32,008 bases of DNA from Candidatus Doudnabacteria bacterium (GCA_016218585.1 JACRDK010000002.1:1-32008); one strand, 5' to 3'. Counted from the stretch's first letter, positions 1 through 9,718 are shown. Made by a program: numbers and translations. The notes: generated by a model not told the origin, from the letters alone.

Positions 1-37
1 AATATTAAATTGAAAGTATTGTTTAATATTTTCAATT

Positions 38-523
38 ATGTTTTATAAAGGATTGGGGGTGAAAAAATTGCGAAATAAAAACAAAGCAGGTTTCACTTTA
101 ATTGAATTGTTGGTAGTTATCGCCATTATAGGTCTTTTGGCATCTGTGGTTTTACTTGCCCTAAACTCGGCTCGAGCCAAGTCCAGGGACGCCAAGAGGT
201 TGGCTGACATTAGACAGCTGGCTTCTGCTTACGAGCTTTACTTTAATGACGTTAACAGCTATCCGACAGTTGCAGCGGGTGCTATTCCAGCAGCAGGTGT
301 TGGAGCTCCAAACATTGTTCCTAGCTATATTGGTTTAATTCCGACTGCCCCTACTCCTCCAGATGGTTCTTGTACCGCAGCTCAGAACACCTATACATCT
401 ATTGCAAACAACCAGGGTTCTCCAAATTTGACGGGAACTTATGGTATCACTTTCTGTTTAGGTGCTCAGACCGGAGGCTACGGCCCTGGTTTCCACACTT
501 TGACTCAAGCTGGTATTCAATAG
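38..523 (+). CDS. type IV pilin / prepilin-type N-terminal cleavage/methylation protein
   Basis: GFTLIELLVVIAIIGLLASVVLLALNSARAKSRDAKR: class III prepilin signal, Glu5 and hydrophobic helix; start may instead be the GTG at 59. Confidence 0.92.
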   Translation: MFYKGLGVKKLRNKNKAGFTLIELLVVIAIIGLLASVVLLALNSARAKSRDAKRLADIRQLASAYELYFNDVNSYPTVAAGAIPAAGVGAPNIVPSYIGLIPTAPTPPDGSCTAAQNTYTSIANNQGSPNLTGTYGITFCLGAQTGGYGPGFHTLTQAGIQ

Positions 524-534
524 TATAACTTGCT

Positions 535-574
535 TTCTTGTCCCGCTAAATTTTGTAATTTAGCGGGACAAGAA
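535..574. repeat. 18-bp perfect inverted repeat (hairpin) just after the pilin stop codon
   Basis: ttcttgtcccgctaaatt-ttgt-aatttagcgggacaagaa; 4-nt loop, no immediate T-tract. Confidence 0.9.
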
Positions 575-592
575 TTGCAGTTTAAAATTTTT

Positions 593-985
593 ATGTTTAC
601 TATCAACCCGAAACTTAAACTATTGTTAGGCAGCCTAATTGTGGCTGCTGTTTTGTTATTGGCAGTCGTGTTAGGGCTTTCTGCTGGAAAAAATTTGGCG
701 CAGGCTGAAACAGTGGCCGCATCGGCGCAGTCCCTGGCAAAGGCTTTTGAATATTTTTATAATGACCAGGGAAGGTTTCCCACCGCAGTTGAATTTACAA
801 ACCAGAATGTTATGTTAAACTATTTAAGCGGTTACAACCTGCCCTCATTTACTTCTAAAATATGTTCCGACAGCCTCCAGTACAAAAAAGCTTTAAATGG
901 CGGTTATGTGCTGGATTTTTGCCTGCCAACAGCTGCTCGAAATTATGCTAAAGGCTGGAACAAGATTCAGTCAGGAGCGCAGTAA
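593..985 (+). CDS. hypothetical membrane-anchored pseudopilin-like protein
   Basis: ORF 530..985 in frame; the ATG at 593 (MFTINPKLKLLLG...) places the start downstream of the hairpin; N-terminal hydrophobic helix. Confidence 0.65.
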   Translation: MFTINPKLKLLLGSLIVAAVLLLAVVLGLSAGKNLAQAETVAASAQSLAKAFEYFYNDQGRFPTAVEFTNQNVMLNYLSGYNLPSFTSKICSDSLQYKKALNGGYVLDFCLPTAARNYAKGWNKIQSGAQ

Positions 986-1006
986 AACAACGAACGATAG
1001 CAATTT

Positions 1007-2989
1007 ATGTTTAAATTTTCAATTCCACGCTTACCCTATCGGGAGGATATAGTAGTTGGCTTAATTGGCTTTATTGTTTTTATTGTACCCCTGGCGTTCT
1101 CCATTTTTTCTCATGAGAATTTTGAAACAATAAAATTAGTTTTGTTTTGGCTGCTGCTGGGAGCGGCATCTTTTGTTTATTTAAACAGGCTCAGGCAGGC
1201 AAAAGCGCAAATCGGGTATAATAAGATAGTATATTTGCTTTTAGGGCTTTTTATTTTACTGGCAATTCTCTCAACGCTCGGATCAATTGATAAGCTTTTT
1301 AGTATTTTTGGTTTTTATTATCGTTTTACAAGCGGCCTGATTTTTTATTTGTCCTGGGCGCTTTTTTTATTTTTGCTTTTAGCGATTAATGAAAAAGAAA
1401 AACTAATTTATTTGCTGAAAATTTTGGTTTTTGGGGCGATGGTAATAGCGGTTTATGGTTTTTTCCAAAGTTTAGGCATTAATTTTTATATTCCCGGAGG
1501 AGCAGGCGGTTTTGCCCGGGCTCCCAGTTTGCTGGGAAATCCAAATTTTTCAATGATGTATGCAGCAGCGCTGCTGCCGTTTGCCCTGGCATTTATGGCT
1601 GAGAGCAAGTCTTTTGCCAGCAAAATTTATTATGCAGTAGGAATATTTTTTATTATTTTTACCAACGCAATTTTTTCCAGCAGAGGAGCGCTGTTGGCTA
1701 TCGCCTCGGGTTTGTTGGTGGGTTTATCCGTATTGATATTTTTTCACTTCCCAAAGAAACTTATATGGAAATTTCTTGCCGTAATATTTTTAGCAGGAAT
1801 ATTTAGTTTTGGCTTAGTATCGGTAAGCAGGCCGCAAGCGGTATCTTCTGTGGTGCAGTCGGCGGATGACAATACTTTTTTCCGGCTGGAAGCCTGGACG
1901 ACTTCCATTAATGGGATAAGAACAAGGCCATTTTTAGGAACGGGACCGGGAACTTTTGCGTTATTTTATGAAAGAAGCAGGACCCAGGGGTTGGGGAGCA
2001 TTGCCGGAGTGTTTGATGATGCCCATAATTTATTCTTGCAGATGGCGGTAACGGCAGGGTTGCCGTTTGTTTTAACTTTTATTTCCTTACTTATTTTAGC
2101 TGTTGTTTATGGCTTGAAAGAGCTGGTAGAAAAGCCTGATTTGCAAACCGCGGCGGCAATATCAGCCTTGGCGGCTTGGATTTTCGGGGTGTGTTTTAAT
2201 CCGGTGCCTATTCCGATGTTTTTATTGCTTGCGGTAATTTTGGCTTTTTTGTTTTATCCAAAACTAACTAAGATTAATCGTCCCAAAACATTATGGTTGT
2301 TTGCGCCGATTTATGCTTTAGCGGGAGTGTTAATTGTCTGCGGAACTGTATTGCTTGTGGCGGAACAAATTTTTTATTTTGCCGAGATGGGCTATATAAA
2401 CTTTAATTATAAGGAAACTTATAAACTAAGCCGCTTGGCCTATAAAGTTAACCCAACTAACCAAATAACTTATTTATATGAATTGGCTTCGGCAATCAGG
2501 ATTGGCAAAGACAGCGGCGAGATTGTGCAAGGCATAGAAAATTTAAAAAAAATCCATCCAAATTACACAACTAACTACGTCGAAGCCGGAAACTTATACG
2601 CCATGCTTTATGAGCGGACAAAAGAAAAACAATATTTGCAACATTCCGTTGAAAATATGGAACAGGCTTTAAAGATAGATCCGAATTACTCGGAGCGTTA
2701 CGGGCAATTAGCCTTGTATAATTTTCAGCTTGGAAATTTGCCCGCCGCAAAAGCTGCTATACAAAAATCGCTTGCCCTAAAACAAACCGATTTTTACGGC
2801 TGGCTGTTTATGGCAAAAGTTTATCAGCTGGAAAATCAGCGTTCTCCCTCTCTTGCCGCGCTGGATAAAGCCTATAAATTAAGGCCGGATATTGTCCAAT
2901 TGAGATATTTAATTGACGCTTTAAAACAGCTGCCGGATTTCCGGCAAATACCCATTCAAGTGTCAGTGCAGCGTCCGGATATAAATTAA
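1007..2989 (+). CDS. O-antigen ligase / Wzy_C-family polytopic membrane protein with C-terminal TPR-like region
   Basis: multiple TM segments, GTGPGTFALFYERSR...DDAHNLFLQMAVTAGLP ligase-like motif, C-terminal TPR-like repeats (NYSERYGQLALYNFQLGNLPAAKAAIQKSLAL). Confidence 0.82.
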   Translation: MFKFSIPRLPYREDIVVGLIGFIVFIVPLAFSIFSHENFETIKLVLFWLLLGAASFVYLNRLRQAKAQIGYNKIVYLLLGLFILLAILSTLGSIDKLFSIFGFYYRFTSGLIFYLSWALFLFLLLAINEKEKLIYLLKILVFGAMVIAVYGFFQSLGINFYIPGGAGGFARAPSLLGNPNFSMMYAAALLPFALAFMAESKSFASKIYYAVGIFFIIFTNAIFSSRGALLAIASGLLVGLSVLIFFHFPKKLIWKFLAVIFLAGIFSFGLVSVSRPQAVSSVVQSADDNTFFRLEAWTTSINGIRTRPFLGTGPGTFALFYERSRTQGLGSIAGVFDDAHNLFLQMAVTAGLPFVLTFISLLILAVVYGLKELVEKPDLQTAAAISALAAWIFGVCFNPVPIPMFLLLAVILAFLFYPKLTKINRPKTLWLFAPIYALAGVLIVCGTVLLVAEQIFYFAEMGYINFNYKETYKLSRLAYKVNPTNQITYLYELASAIRIGKDSGEIVQGIENLKKIHPNYTTNYVEAGNLYAMLYERTKEKQYLQHSVENMEQALKIDPNYSERYGQLALYNFQLGNLPAAKAAIQKSLALKQTDFYGWLFMAKVYQLENQRSPSLAALDKAYKLRPDIVQLRYLIDALKQLPDFRQIPIQVSVQRPDIN

Positions 2990-2994
2990 CTTTT

Positions 2995-3798
2995 ATGATT
3001 ACTTTTTTTTCTTTGGCGGCATTTATTTTTGGCAGCGCAATAGGCAGTTTTTTAAATGTTTTAACATTGCGATTGCCTGAGGAGGAGAGCCTCGGGGGCA
3101 GGTCTCATTGCCCTTCTTGCAAACATATCCTGTCATCTAGCGACCTGGTCCCGTTATTTAGTTTTTTGTGGCTTCGCGGTAAATGCAGATATTGTAAAAC
3201 TAAAATTTCCGCGCGTTATTTTATGGTTGAGCTGGCTACGGCCTTGCTGTTTGCTTGGGTTTATGCGGCACTGTTGCCGGAAAGCATTTTTGGCATCGTT
3301 ATTTTAATTAGGTACTGGTTTGTGGCCGCGGTTTTTGTATCGGTATTTGTGATTGATTTGGAGCATTTCGTTATACTGGATAAAATGGTTTTACTTTCAT
3401 CCATTGTGGTGGCTAGTATAAATATAATTTTATCGATTATAGCCGGAAGCAGTGTTTTTTCAATTAATGGATTGTTCATAAGCGGACTAGTTGGCGCAGT
3501 GGCTGGTTTTTTGCCATTTTATGCGTTATGGTTTGTTTCAAAAGGGAAGTGGCTTGGCTTTGGCGATGTGAAGTTTGCTTTGCTTTTGGGTTTGATTCTA
3601 GGCTGGCCGCAAATTTATGTAGGTTATTTTTTTGCAATTATGATCGGCGGCTTTGTTTCGTCAATATTGTTAATATTTACAAAAAAGAGCTTAAAAAGCA
3701 GGCTGCCTTTTGGAACTTTTTTGACTGTTGGCGCCTTTTTAGCCATGCTATACGGCCCGCTTTTTCTAAAATGGTATTTGGCTTTTTTGGGATTTTAA
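2995..3798 (+). CDS. pilD: prepilin peptidase (A24 family)
   Basis: GSFLNVLTLRLP, CPSC...CRYC cysteines, WLGFGDVKFALLLGL (GxGD-type aspartyl protease motif). Confidence 0.92.
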   Translation: MITFFSLAAFIFGSAIGSFLNVLTLRLPEEESLGGRSHCPSCKHILSSSDLVPLFSFLWLRGKCRYCKTKISARYFMVELATALLFAWVYAALLPESIFGIVILIRYWFVAAVFVSVFVIDLEHFVILDKMVLLSSIVVASINIILSIIAGSSVFSINGLFISGLVGAVAGFLPFYALWFVSKGKWLGFGDVKFALLLGLILGWPQIYVGYFFAIMIGGFVSSILLIFTKKSLKSRLPFGTFLTVGAFLAMLYGPLFLKWYLAFLGF

Positions 3799-3839
3799 GG
3801 CATAATAATTGTATAGCGATTGGCCCGGTTTCAATTAAA

Positions 3840-4565
3840 ATGAAACAAACACAAATGCCTAAATTTTCAACTAAAAAAAAGGGCTTTACCCTTATTGAAT
3901 TAATGGTTGTAATGTCCATTATGGTTATTTTGATTTCCGTAATGGTTATAAATTTAAACAGCCAAAAGGCCGCCAGAGATATTAAAATTGCCCAGAATCA
4001 GCTGGTGAGCGACTTAAGAAAAACAGCGGCCTATACACTGGCATCCAGAATAACGCCTTCCGGACAAACCGCACTTTATTATTTGGTTAAATTTGATTTA
4101 AACAATCCTACAAAATATTTTGTTCAGGCAATAACAAAAAATTCAAACAATTATCAGTTGGAGAATGTTGAAACTATTGGCCTGCCATCGGGAATAAGTA
4201 TTGCCAGTACCAGCGCCGCAAGCTATCCAATTGTTGTAAGTCAGCGCATTGCCAACCCGGCAACCCAGAATTTCCTTTCTACCGACTGCGGTCTGGTAGC
4301 TTTTGTGGCTCCTTTTGGTAAAACGATTGTTAATAAAGGATGCAATATTCCTGCTGCCCCGGCAGTGAGCATCTCCAATACCGCCGACGATTACGGCAAG
4401 ATTGTGAATTTTCAGACTAATGTTGCCTGCGACACAAACAGCAACCCCCCGTCATGTTCCGCCAGTACCGACTCGTTATTTACCATTACACTTAGGGATC
4501 AAAAAAATACAGTTTCTAAAACTGTAACCGTTAATGCGGTAACCGGAGCAATAATTTTTAATTAA
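3840..4565 (+). CDS. GspH/FimT-like pseudopilin
   Basis: KKGFTLIELMVVMSIMVILISVMVINLNSQ; internal ATG at 3840 of ORF 3528..4565 avoids overlap with the peptidase gene. Confidence 0.85.
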   Translation: MKQTQMPKFSTKKKGFTLIELMVVMSIMVILISVMVINLNSQKAARDIKIAQNQLVSDLRKTAAYTLASRITPSGQTALYYLVKFDLNNPTKYFVQAITKNSNNYQLENVETIGLPSGISIASTSAASYPIVVSQRIANPATQNFLSTDCGLVAFVAPFGKTIVNKGCNIPAAPAVSISNTADDYGKIVNFQTNVACDTNSNPPSCSASTDSLFTITLRDQKNTVSKTVTVNAVTGAIIFN

Positions 4566-5300
4566 ATGACATTTTTTCCTAAAATAAAATCTTTAAAATA
4601 TTCCGCCGGGCAGACTTTAATTGAAACTTTGGTCGCTTTGTTTATTTTGATAATGGGAGTGAGCGCGGCTGCCGGGCTGGCTGTTTATGCTTTAAGTTCT
4701 TCAACTGGCGTTATAAAGCAAATAGTCGCCAACGGGCTTGCTAGGGAAGGTATTGAGGCGGTAAGAAATATGCGCGACACTAATTGGCTAAAAGACACCC
4801 TATTAATAAATGGATGTTACGATTACACGACTTCAACCGCCAACAAAGCTAATTGTTATGCCAACTGGCTGAGTCGGGAGTATTGTTTGGATCCAACAAA
4901 AAATAATGGCGTTAATTGCAGCGGAGTTGGTTTGTCCACCGCAACATTTTTTCTCAGCTTTGATTCTTCTTTATTAAGTCCCTGGATATTCAACAAAGAC
5001 GGCAGTAAATTTGGTTTGAATTTTGATTCCGCTAACTCCGGCAATGGCGGTTATTATGGCGGCGGGTCTACCGGAGTTGACTGCACTAATGGCACCGGAC
5101 GCTCCGATTACTGCCGAAAAATTATTATTACCCAAGATGCAACAGCTCCTTTTAACCAGGATGTAGGCGCTTTGGTTAAGGTTCAGTCACAGGTTTGGTG
5201 GATAGACAAAAAGTGCCCGCGCGTTGTGGATTATAATTTGGCCCCGGCATCCTGTAAAATTGAATTAGACAGTTATTTAACGAACTGGAAAAATTATTAG
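4566..5300 (+). CDS. PilV-like pseudopilin
   Basis: SAGQTLIETLVALFILIMGVSAAAGLAVYAL prepilin-type N terminus; starts directly after the previous stop. Confidence 0.8.
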   Translation: MTFFPKIKSLKYSAGQTLIETLVALFILIMGVSAAAGLAVYALSSSTGVIKQIVANGLAREGIEAVRNMRDTNWLKDTLLINGCYDYTTSTANKANCYANWLSREYCLDPTKNNGVNCSGVGLSTATFFLSFDSSLLSPWIFNKDGSKFGLNFDSANSGNGGYYGGGSTGVDCTNGTGRSDYCRKIIITQDATAPFNQDVGALVKVQSQVWWIDKKCPRVVDYNLAPASCKIELDSYLTNWKNY

Positions 5301-5308
5301 ACAGAAGT

Positions 5309-6034
5309 ATGAATAAAGAATCAAAAATCAACGAAAATAAACAAAGCGGATTTACTTTAATGGAAATAACCGTTGCCACCAGCATTTTCGCCGTGGTGAT
5401 GGTTTCGCTGCTGTCTTTATTCAATTATGTTTTAAAAATAAATCGGGAATCGGAAGCCTTGCGCCAGGCTTCGCAGGGAATGCGAAATTTTGTGGAATAC
5501 CTTGTGAAAGAAATACGCAACGGCCAAATTGATTATTATGTGAACGGCGGTACTACTTTAAATAGCGCTTTTAGCGGAAGTTCTCCCTGCGTTCCGCCGG
5601 CGGGCGGCGTTGGAAGCAATACTTATGCTTTAAAAGAAAATAAGCTAGGAATAGTAAATACAGATAATATCCAAGAATGTTTTTATTTTGGTAAAAATGA
5701 CGGAAGCTACGTTGATACCATAGGGGCTAACCCAACAACCTTCTCTGCTCCAAGCAATCAAAATTATACTTTGGTTATGCAAAAAGCAGGGGTTCCAAAT
5801 GCCCAAATTTTAAACCCCAAGAACTTAAGGGTAGATAAATTAATGTTTGTAATCCGGCCGCTATGCGATCCGTTCACTCCTTCTTGTACCAGTTACGGAA
5901 ACAGTTACGCTAAAACCCAGCCGATGGTAACGATTCTAATAAAATTTACAGTCCAGCTCCCAACCGGGGAGCAGGTGCCGATTTATTATCAAACATCAGT
6001 ATCTTCAAATGAATATGACATACCAAACAATTAA
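5309..6034 (+). CDS. PilW-like pseudopilin
   Basis: QSGFTLMEITVATSIFAVVMVSLLSLFNYVLK prepilin-type N terminus. Confidence 0.82.
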   Translation: MNKESKINENKQSGFTLMEITVATSIFAVVMVSLLSLFNYVLKINRESEALRQASQGMRNFVEYLVKEIRNGQIDYYVNGGTTLNSAFSGSSPCVPPAGGVGSNTYALKENKLGIVNTDNIQECFYFGKNDGSYVDTIGANPTTFSAPSNQNYTLVMQKAGVPNAQILNPKNLRVDKLMFVIRPLCDPFTPSCTSYGNSYAKTQPMVTILIKFTVQLPTGEQVPIYYQTSVSSNEYDIPNN

Positions 6035-6833
6035 GAATTTACGGCAAGAAAACCAGCAGGGTGTAACCTTGTTGCTGGCGATTTTAGTTTTGTCCTCGAT
6101 AATGGCAATAAGCTTCAGTTTGGCCACAATTCTGTTTATTGAAGTAAGAAGCTCTAGCGACCTGTTAAAGTCGGAAAGTTCTCTTTATGGCGCTACTGCA
6201 ATTGGCGAAGAAGCGGTTTTTAGCATAAAAAGAGGCGTTTGTCCGACCAGCAACTTAAATTGTTTTACTTTCCCCAGCCAGTTTAATAATAGTACAGTAT
6301 TGCAAACCCAGCCGGTGTTTAGCTCAACCTCCACCCCGGTGATTCAAGATAAAATTCCCAAAGCAACCAGCTTTACCAGCACTACTAAAAAATACGATTT
6401 TTGCGGGGCCAATGTGTACAGCAGCGGCTGCGGTTATGGCAAGGTTACCATAACATTTAATGATATTGGCAACGGCGCTTCCGTTTACGCCTATTTATGC
6501 GAATTCGACGCCTCAGGAAATACCTCATACACAAGTTCTCCTTGTACGGAACAATATTATTCCGGATCTCCAAGCTACTGGTCTCACACTGCGCAGTTAA
6601 GCGCTTCGTCCAATTCAACAGTGTCTTGGGATTTAGACACGAATTCCCAACAAATGCTTATTTTATTTAATCCAAGCAGTACCGCAGATGCTTATGTTAG
6701 TATTACCACATACGCCAACGATAAAACAACGCTTAAAGGGTTGCCTTACTTAGGCCAGACAGCTGTAGATATAAATACCAGCAATGGCAACTTGGGCAGA
6801 AAAGTAAGGGTTGTGGTGCCAAACGGCCAGTAG
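6009..6833 (+). CDS. PilX-like pilus assembly/minor pilin protein
   Basis: QQGVTLLLAILVLSSIMAISFSLATILFIEVRSSSDL; overlaps the upstream CDS by 26 bp; last gene before a terminator. Confidence 0.65.
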   Translation: MNMTYQTIKNLRQENQQGVTLLLAILVLSSIMAISFSLATILFIEVRSSSDLLKSESSLYGATAIGEEAVFSIKRGVCPTSNLNCFTFPSQFNNSTVLQTQPVFSSTSTPVIQDKIPKATSFTSTTKKYDFCGANVYSSGCGYGKVTITFNDIGNGASVYAYLCEFDASGNTSYTSSPCTEQYYSGSPSYWSHTAQLSASSNSTVSWDLDTNSQQMLILFNPSSTADAYVSITTYANDKTTLKGLPYLGQTAVDINTSNGNLGRKVRVVVPNGQ

Positions 6834-6843
6834 CAATAAATAA

Positions 6844-6876
6844 AAAAAACACTCCTAGGCTATAGGAGTGTTTTTT
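6844..6876 (+). terminator. Rho-independent terminator of the pilus cluster (probably bidirectional)
   Basis: aaaaaacactcct-aggcta-taggagtgtttttt. Confidence 0.9.
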
Positions 6877-6910
6877 ATAGGTATGTAATTTTTTGCAGAA
6901 GGGACTTTCT

Positions 6911-7303
6911 TTACTGTTTTGGAACTTTAACTATTTGCCCTTGTTTTAGATAGAACGGGCTTTTTAGGTTGTTTAAGGTGGCTAAGGTTGTCCAGCTAAT
7001 TTTGAATTTTTGGCTTATGTTAAATAAGGTGTCGCCTTTTTGTACAGTATAAGAAGTGAATTGAATAGAGTCTGTGTTTTCTGAGGGGGCTGAGTCGCTA
7101 GCTCCCAAAACTTGAGGGTTGTTGCTGTTTTGCGCAGGACCTTTGCTTGTATAAACCAATCTGGCGGCATTTAAAGACAAGCCGATGGCTAACACAAGAC
7201 AAATAACTGCTGAAAATTTTAATATTTGGTTTTGGGTAAAGCCTCTGCCGACGCCTAATTTTAGTCTTGGAGATAATTCAAATTTTTTATTATTCATTGG
7301 CAT
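6911..7303 (-). CDS. LysM domain protein with N-terminal TM segment
   Basis: SYTVQKGDTLFNISQKFKISWTTLATLNNLKSPFYLKQGQIVKVPKQ. Confidence 0.9.
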   Translation of the reverse strand: MPMNNKKFELSPRLKLGVGRGFTQNQILKFSAVICLVLAIGLSLNAARLVYTSKGPAQNSNNPQVLGASDSAPSENTDSIQFTSYTVQKGDTLFNISQKFKISWTTLATLNNLKSPFYLKQGQIVKVPKQ

Positions 7304-7459
7304 TGAAAAATTTGGAAATATTTGATTTCAAAAGGCTGTTCTTTTTTCTTCTTTACTTAATTTTACCATAAATCAAGGCAATAGGCGTTGTGGATAAATG
7401 ACAAACTTTAAGCATTTGTTGGGATAAAATAGGTGGTGGTTGCAAAGGCTGGGTTGCTG

Positions 7460-7502
7460 CCTGAATTTATCACCGTGTTCGCGAACGACGTGATTTATCA
7501 GG
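7460..7502. repeat. imperfect palindrome in the ligA upstream region
   Basis: cctgaatttatcaccgtgttcgcgaacgacgtgatttatcagg, with central gttcgcgaac palindrome. Confidence 0.75.
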
Positions 7503-7525
7503 TTGTCTCACAAGGTTGCGTAGTA

Positions 7526-7575
7526 GTAGTTGCCTGATTTATCAGGCTTAACAGCTCGATGAATCGAGCAACTAC
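7526..7575. repeat. two inverted REP-like hairpins (BIME-like unit)
   Basis: GTAGTTGCCTGAtttaTCAGGC...GCTCGATgaATCGAGCAACTAC: each hairpin preceded by GTAG(TT) on its own strand, in opposite orientation. Confidence 0.7.
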
Positions 7576-7681
7576 ATGGGAAGATTTTACAAATCTATGA
7601 TTCCATTAAGGAATTGCAATTAGTTGCAAAAACAGGATTAGGCTAAATTAGCCGAAAAATAGTATAATATAAGGGAAATAT

Positions 7682-9718
7682 ATGGATAAACAAGCCGCTA
7701 AAAACAGAATAGAAAAATTGGAGCAGCAAATTGAAGACCTGCGTTACCGTTATCATGTTCTAAATGACCCGAAAGTGACCGATGACGTTAAAGACTCTTT
7801 GGAAAAAGAGCTAAAAGCTTTGTATGCTAAGCATCCAGATTTGCAAACTTCAAGTTCTTCACTTTCCCGCATTGCCGGACAGCCGCTTGATAATTTCGTA
7901 AAAGCTCGCCATGAGATTAGAATGACCTCGCTTAATGATATATTTAGCAGGGAAGATTTGGTGGCTTGGGATAAGCGTAATCGTAAACTTTTGCCGCCTG
8001 ACGCAAAGTTAGATTATTTTTGCGAATTAAAACTGGACGGGTTGTCTGTGTCGTTAATTTATGAAAAAGGGATTTTTGTCCGAGGGGCTACCCGGGGCGA
8101 CGGTTTAATTGGCGAAGACGTTAGCCAAAATTTGCGAACTATCCAATCGATCCCGTTAAAGCTCCGCGCGCCGTTTCCGGATGTGTTAGAGGTAAGAGGT
8201 GAAGCAATAATGTCAAAAAAAGTTTTAAATGAACTTAACGCTCGTTATGAACGAGAAGGCAAGCCGCTTTTAGCAAATACCAGAAATGCCGCCGCCGGCA
8301 GCTTGCGCCAGCTTGACCCTAAGCTTACCGCCGAAAGGAATTTGGATTTTTTTGCTTGGGATATTGCGCAAATGTTTTTTGAATTTAGCGATGGAAAATT
8401 GGATATTGCAACGCGCCATTCCGATAAGCATAATTATTTGCGCAAATTAGGTTTTAAAGTAGACAGACATGAATCAATTTGTGCGGATTTGGAAGAGGTT
8501 TTAGCTTTTATTGATATGATTGAAAAGTTGCGTCCCGCATTTCCTTTCGGAACCGATGGCGTTGTCGTTTCAGTTAATCAACTGTCATTGCAAAAGCAAT
8601 TGGGTATAGTAGGCAAGGCCCCGCGCTATATGGCAGCTTTTAAATATCCGGCCGAGAAAGCCACCACTATAATTAAAGAAATTAAAGTAAATGTTGGGCG
8701 AACCGGCGTGCTTACTCCACTGGCTATATTTGAACCGACTCTGGTGGCCGGGAGCACAATTGGCAAGGCCACGCTTCATAATATGGATCAAATTGAGCGC
8801 CTGGATGTGCGGGTGGGCGATACGGTAGTTATTCAAAAGGCCGGCGATGTTATTCCGGAAGTGGTAGAAGTTTTGCCGAAGATGCGCAGCGGCAAAGAAA
8901 AAAAATTTAAAATGCCGGGGGTTTGTCCTGTTTGCAATCACGCGGTAGAAAAAAGGGAGGCCGGCTCAAAGAAAGAGGGAACGTCGGTGGCTTACTATTG
9001 CACCAATCCCAAGTGCCCGGCCAAGAACCGCAGATTTATGCAGCACTTTGTAAGCGTTTTGGAAATTTATGAAATTGGACCTAAAATTTTAGACCGTTTT
9101 CAGGAAGAAGGCTTAATTAGCGACGCTGCCGACATTTTTTCTCTCGAAGTAGAAGACATAAAAGATTTAGAAAGATTTGGCGAAAAGAGCGCGGACAATA
9201 TTATCGATTCAATAAACCAGCATCGCAGCGTATCTTTACCTAAGTTTATTTATTCCTTAGGGATTTTGCATGTGGGAGAACAGACGGCTGAAGATTTAGC
9301 TAAAGCTTTTGGGTCTTTAGAAAAAATAAAATCCGCTTCTTTAGAAGAAATTACCGCAATTGAGAATATCGGGCCAATAGTTTCAAAGAGCGTTTATGAA
9401 TATTTTAAAGACAAAGATAATTTAAAATTTGTTGAAAAGTTATTTAAAAACGGTGTGTCCGTCCCTCCCTACAAACTACAAACTACAAACTACAAACTTG
9501 CCAATAAAACTTTTGTTATCACTGGTTCCTTAGAAACTATGTCCCGGGATGAAGCGAGACAGAGAATTAGAGAATTAGGAGGCAAGACAACCGAAAGCGT
9601 TTCAAAACAAACTTCTTTTGTGGTTGTTGGCAGCGAGCCTGGATCGAAATATGAGAAGGCTAAAAAATTGAATATAAAAATTCTAAATGAAAATGAATTT
9701 TTGGACATTATTCACTAG
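7682..9718 (+). CDS. ligA: NAD+-dependent DNA ligase LigA
   Basis: CELKLDGLSVSLIYEKG adenylation motif (KxDG), EVRGEAIM, CPVC...CTNPKCPAKN Zn finger, HhH region and C-terminal BRCT. Confidence 0.97.
   Translation: MDKQAAKNRIEKLEQQIEDLRYRYHVLNDPKVTDDVKDSLEKELKALYAKHPDLQTSSSSLSRIAGQPLDNFVKARHEIRMTSLNDIFSREDLVAWDKRNRKLLPPDAKLDYFCELKLDGLSVSLIYEKGIFVRGATRGDGLIGEDVSQNLRTIQSIPLKLRAPFPDVLEVRGEAIMSKKVLNELNARYEREGKPLLANTRNAAAGSLRQLDPKLTAERNLDFFAWDIAQMFFEFSDGKLDIATRHSDKHNYLRKLGFKVDRHESICADLEEVLAFIDMIEKLRPAFPFGTDGVVVSVNQLSLQKQLGIVGKAPRYMAAFKYPAEKATTIIKEIKVNVGRTGVLTPLAIFEPTLVAGSTIGKATLHNMDQIERLDVRVGDTVVIQKAGDVIPEVVEVLPKMRSGKEKKFKMPGVCPVCNHAVEKREAGSKKEGTSVAYYCTNPKCPAKNRRFMQHFVSVLEIYEIGPKILDRFQEEGLISDAADIFSLEVEDIKDLERFGEKSADNIIDSINQHRSVSLPKFIYSLGILHVGEQTAEDLAKAFGSLEKIKSASLEEITAIENIGPIVSKSVYEYFKDKDNLKFVEKLFKNGVSVPPYKLQTTNYKLANKTFVITGSLETMSRDEARQRIRELGGKTTESVSKQTSFVVVGSEPGSKYEKAKKLNIKILNENEFLDIIH
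9469..9496. repeat. heptamer tandem repeat (CTACAAA)x4 inside ligA
   Basis: ctacaaa x4, encodes PYKLQTTNYKL before the BRCT domain. Confidence 0.95.

Noticed and set aside
3528-3839. N-terminal 104 aa of ORF 3528..4565
   Set aside because: Overlaps the prepilin peptidase gene out of frame; true pseudopilin start is the ATG at 3840.
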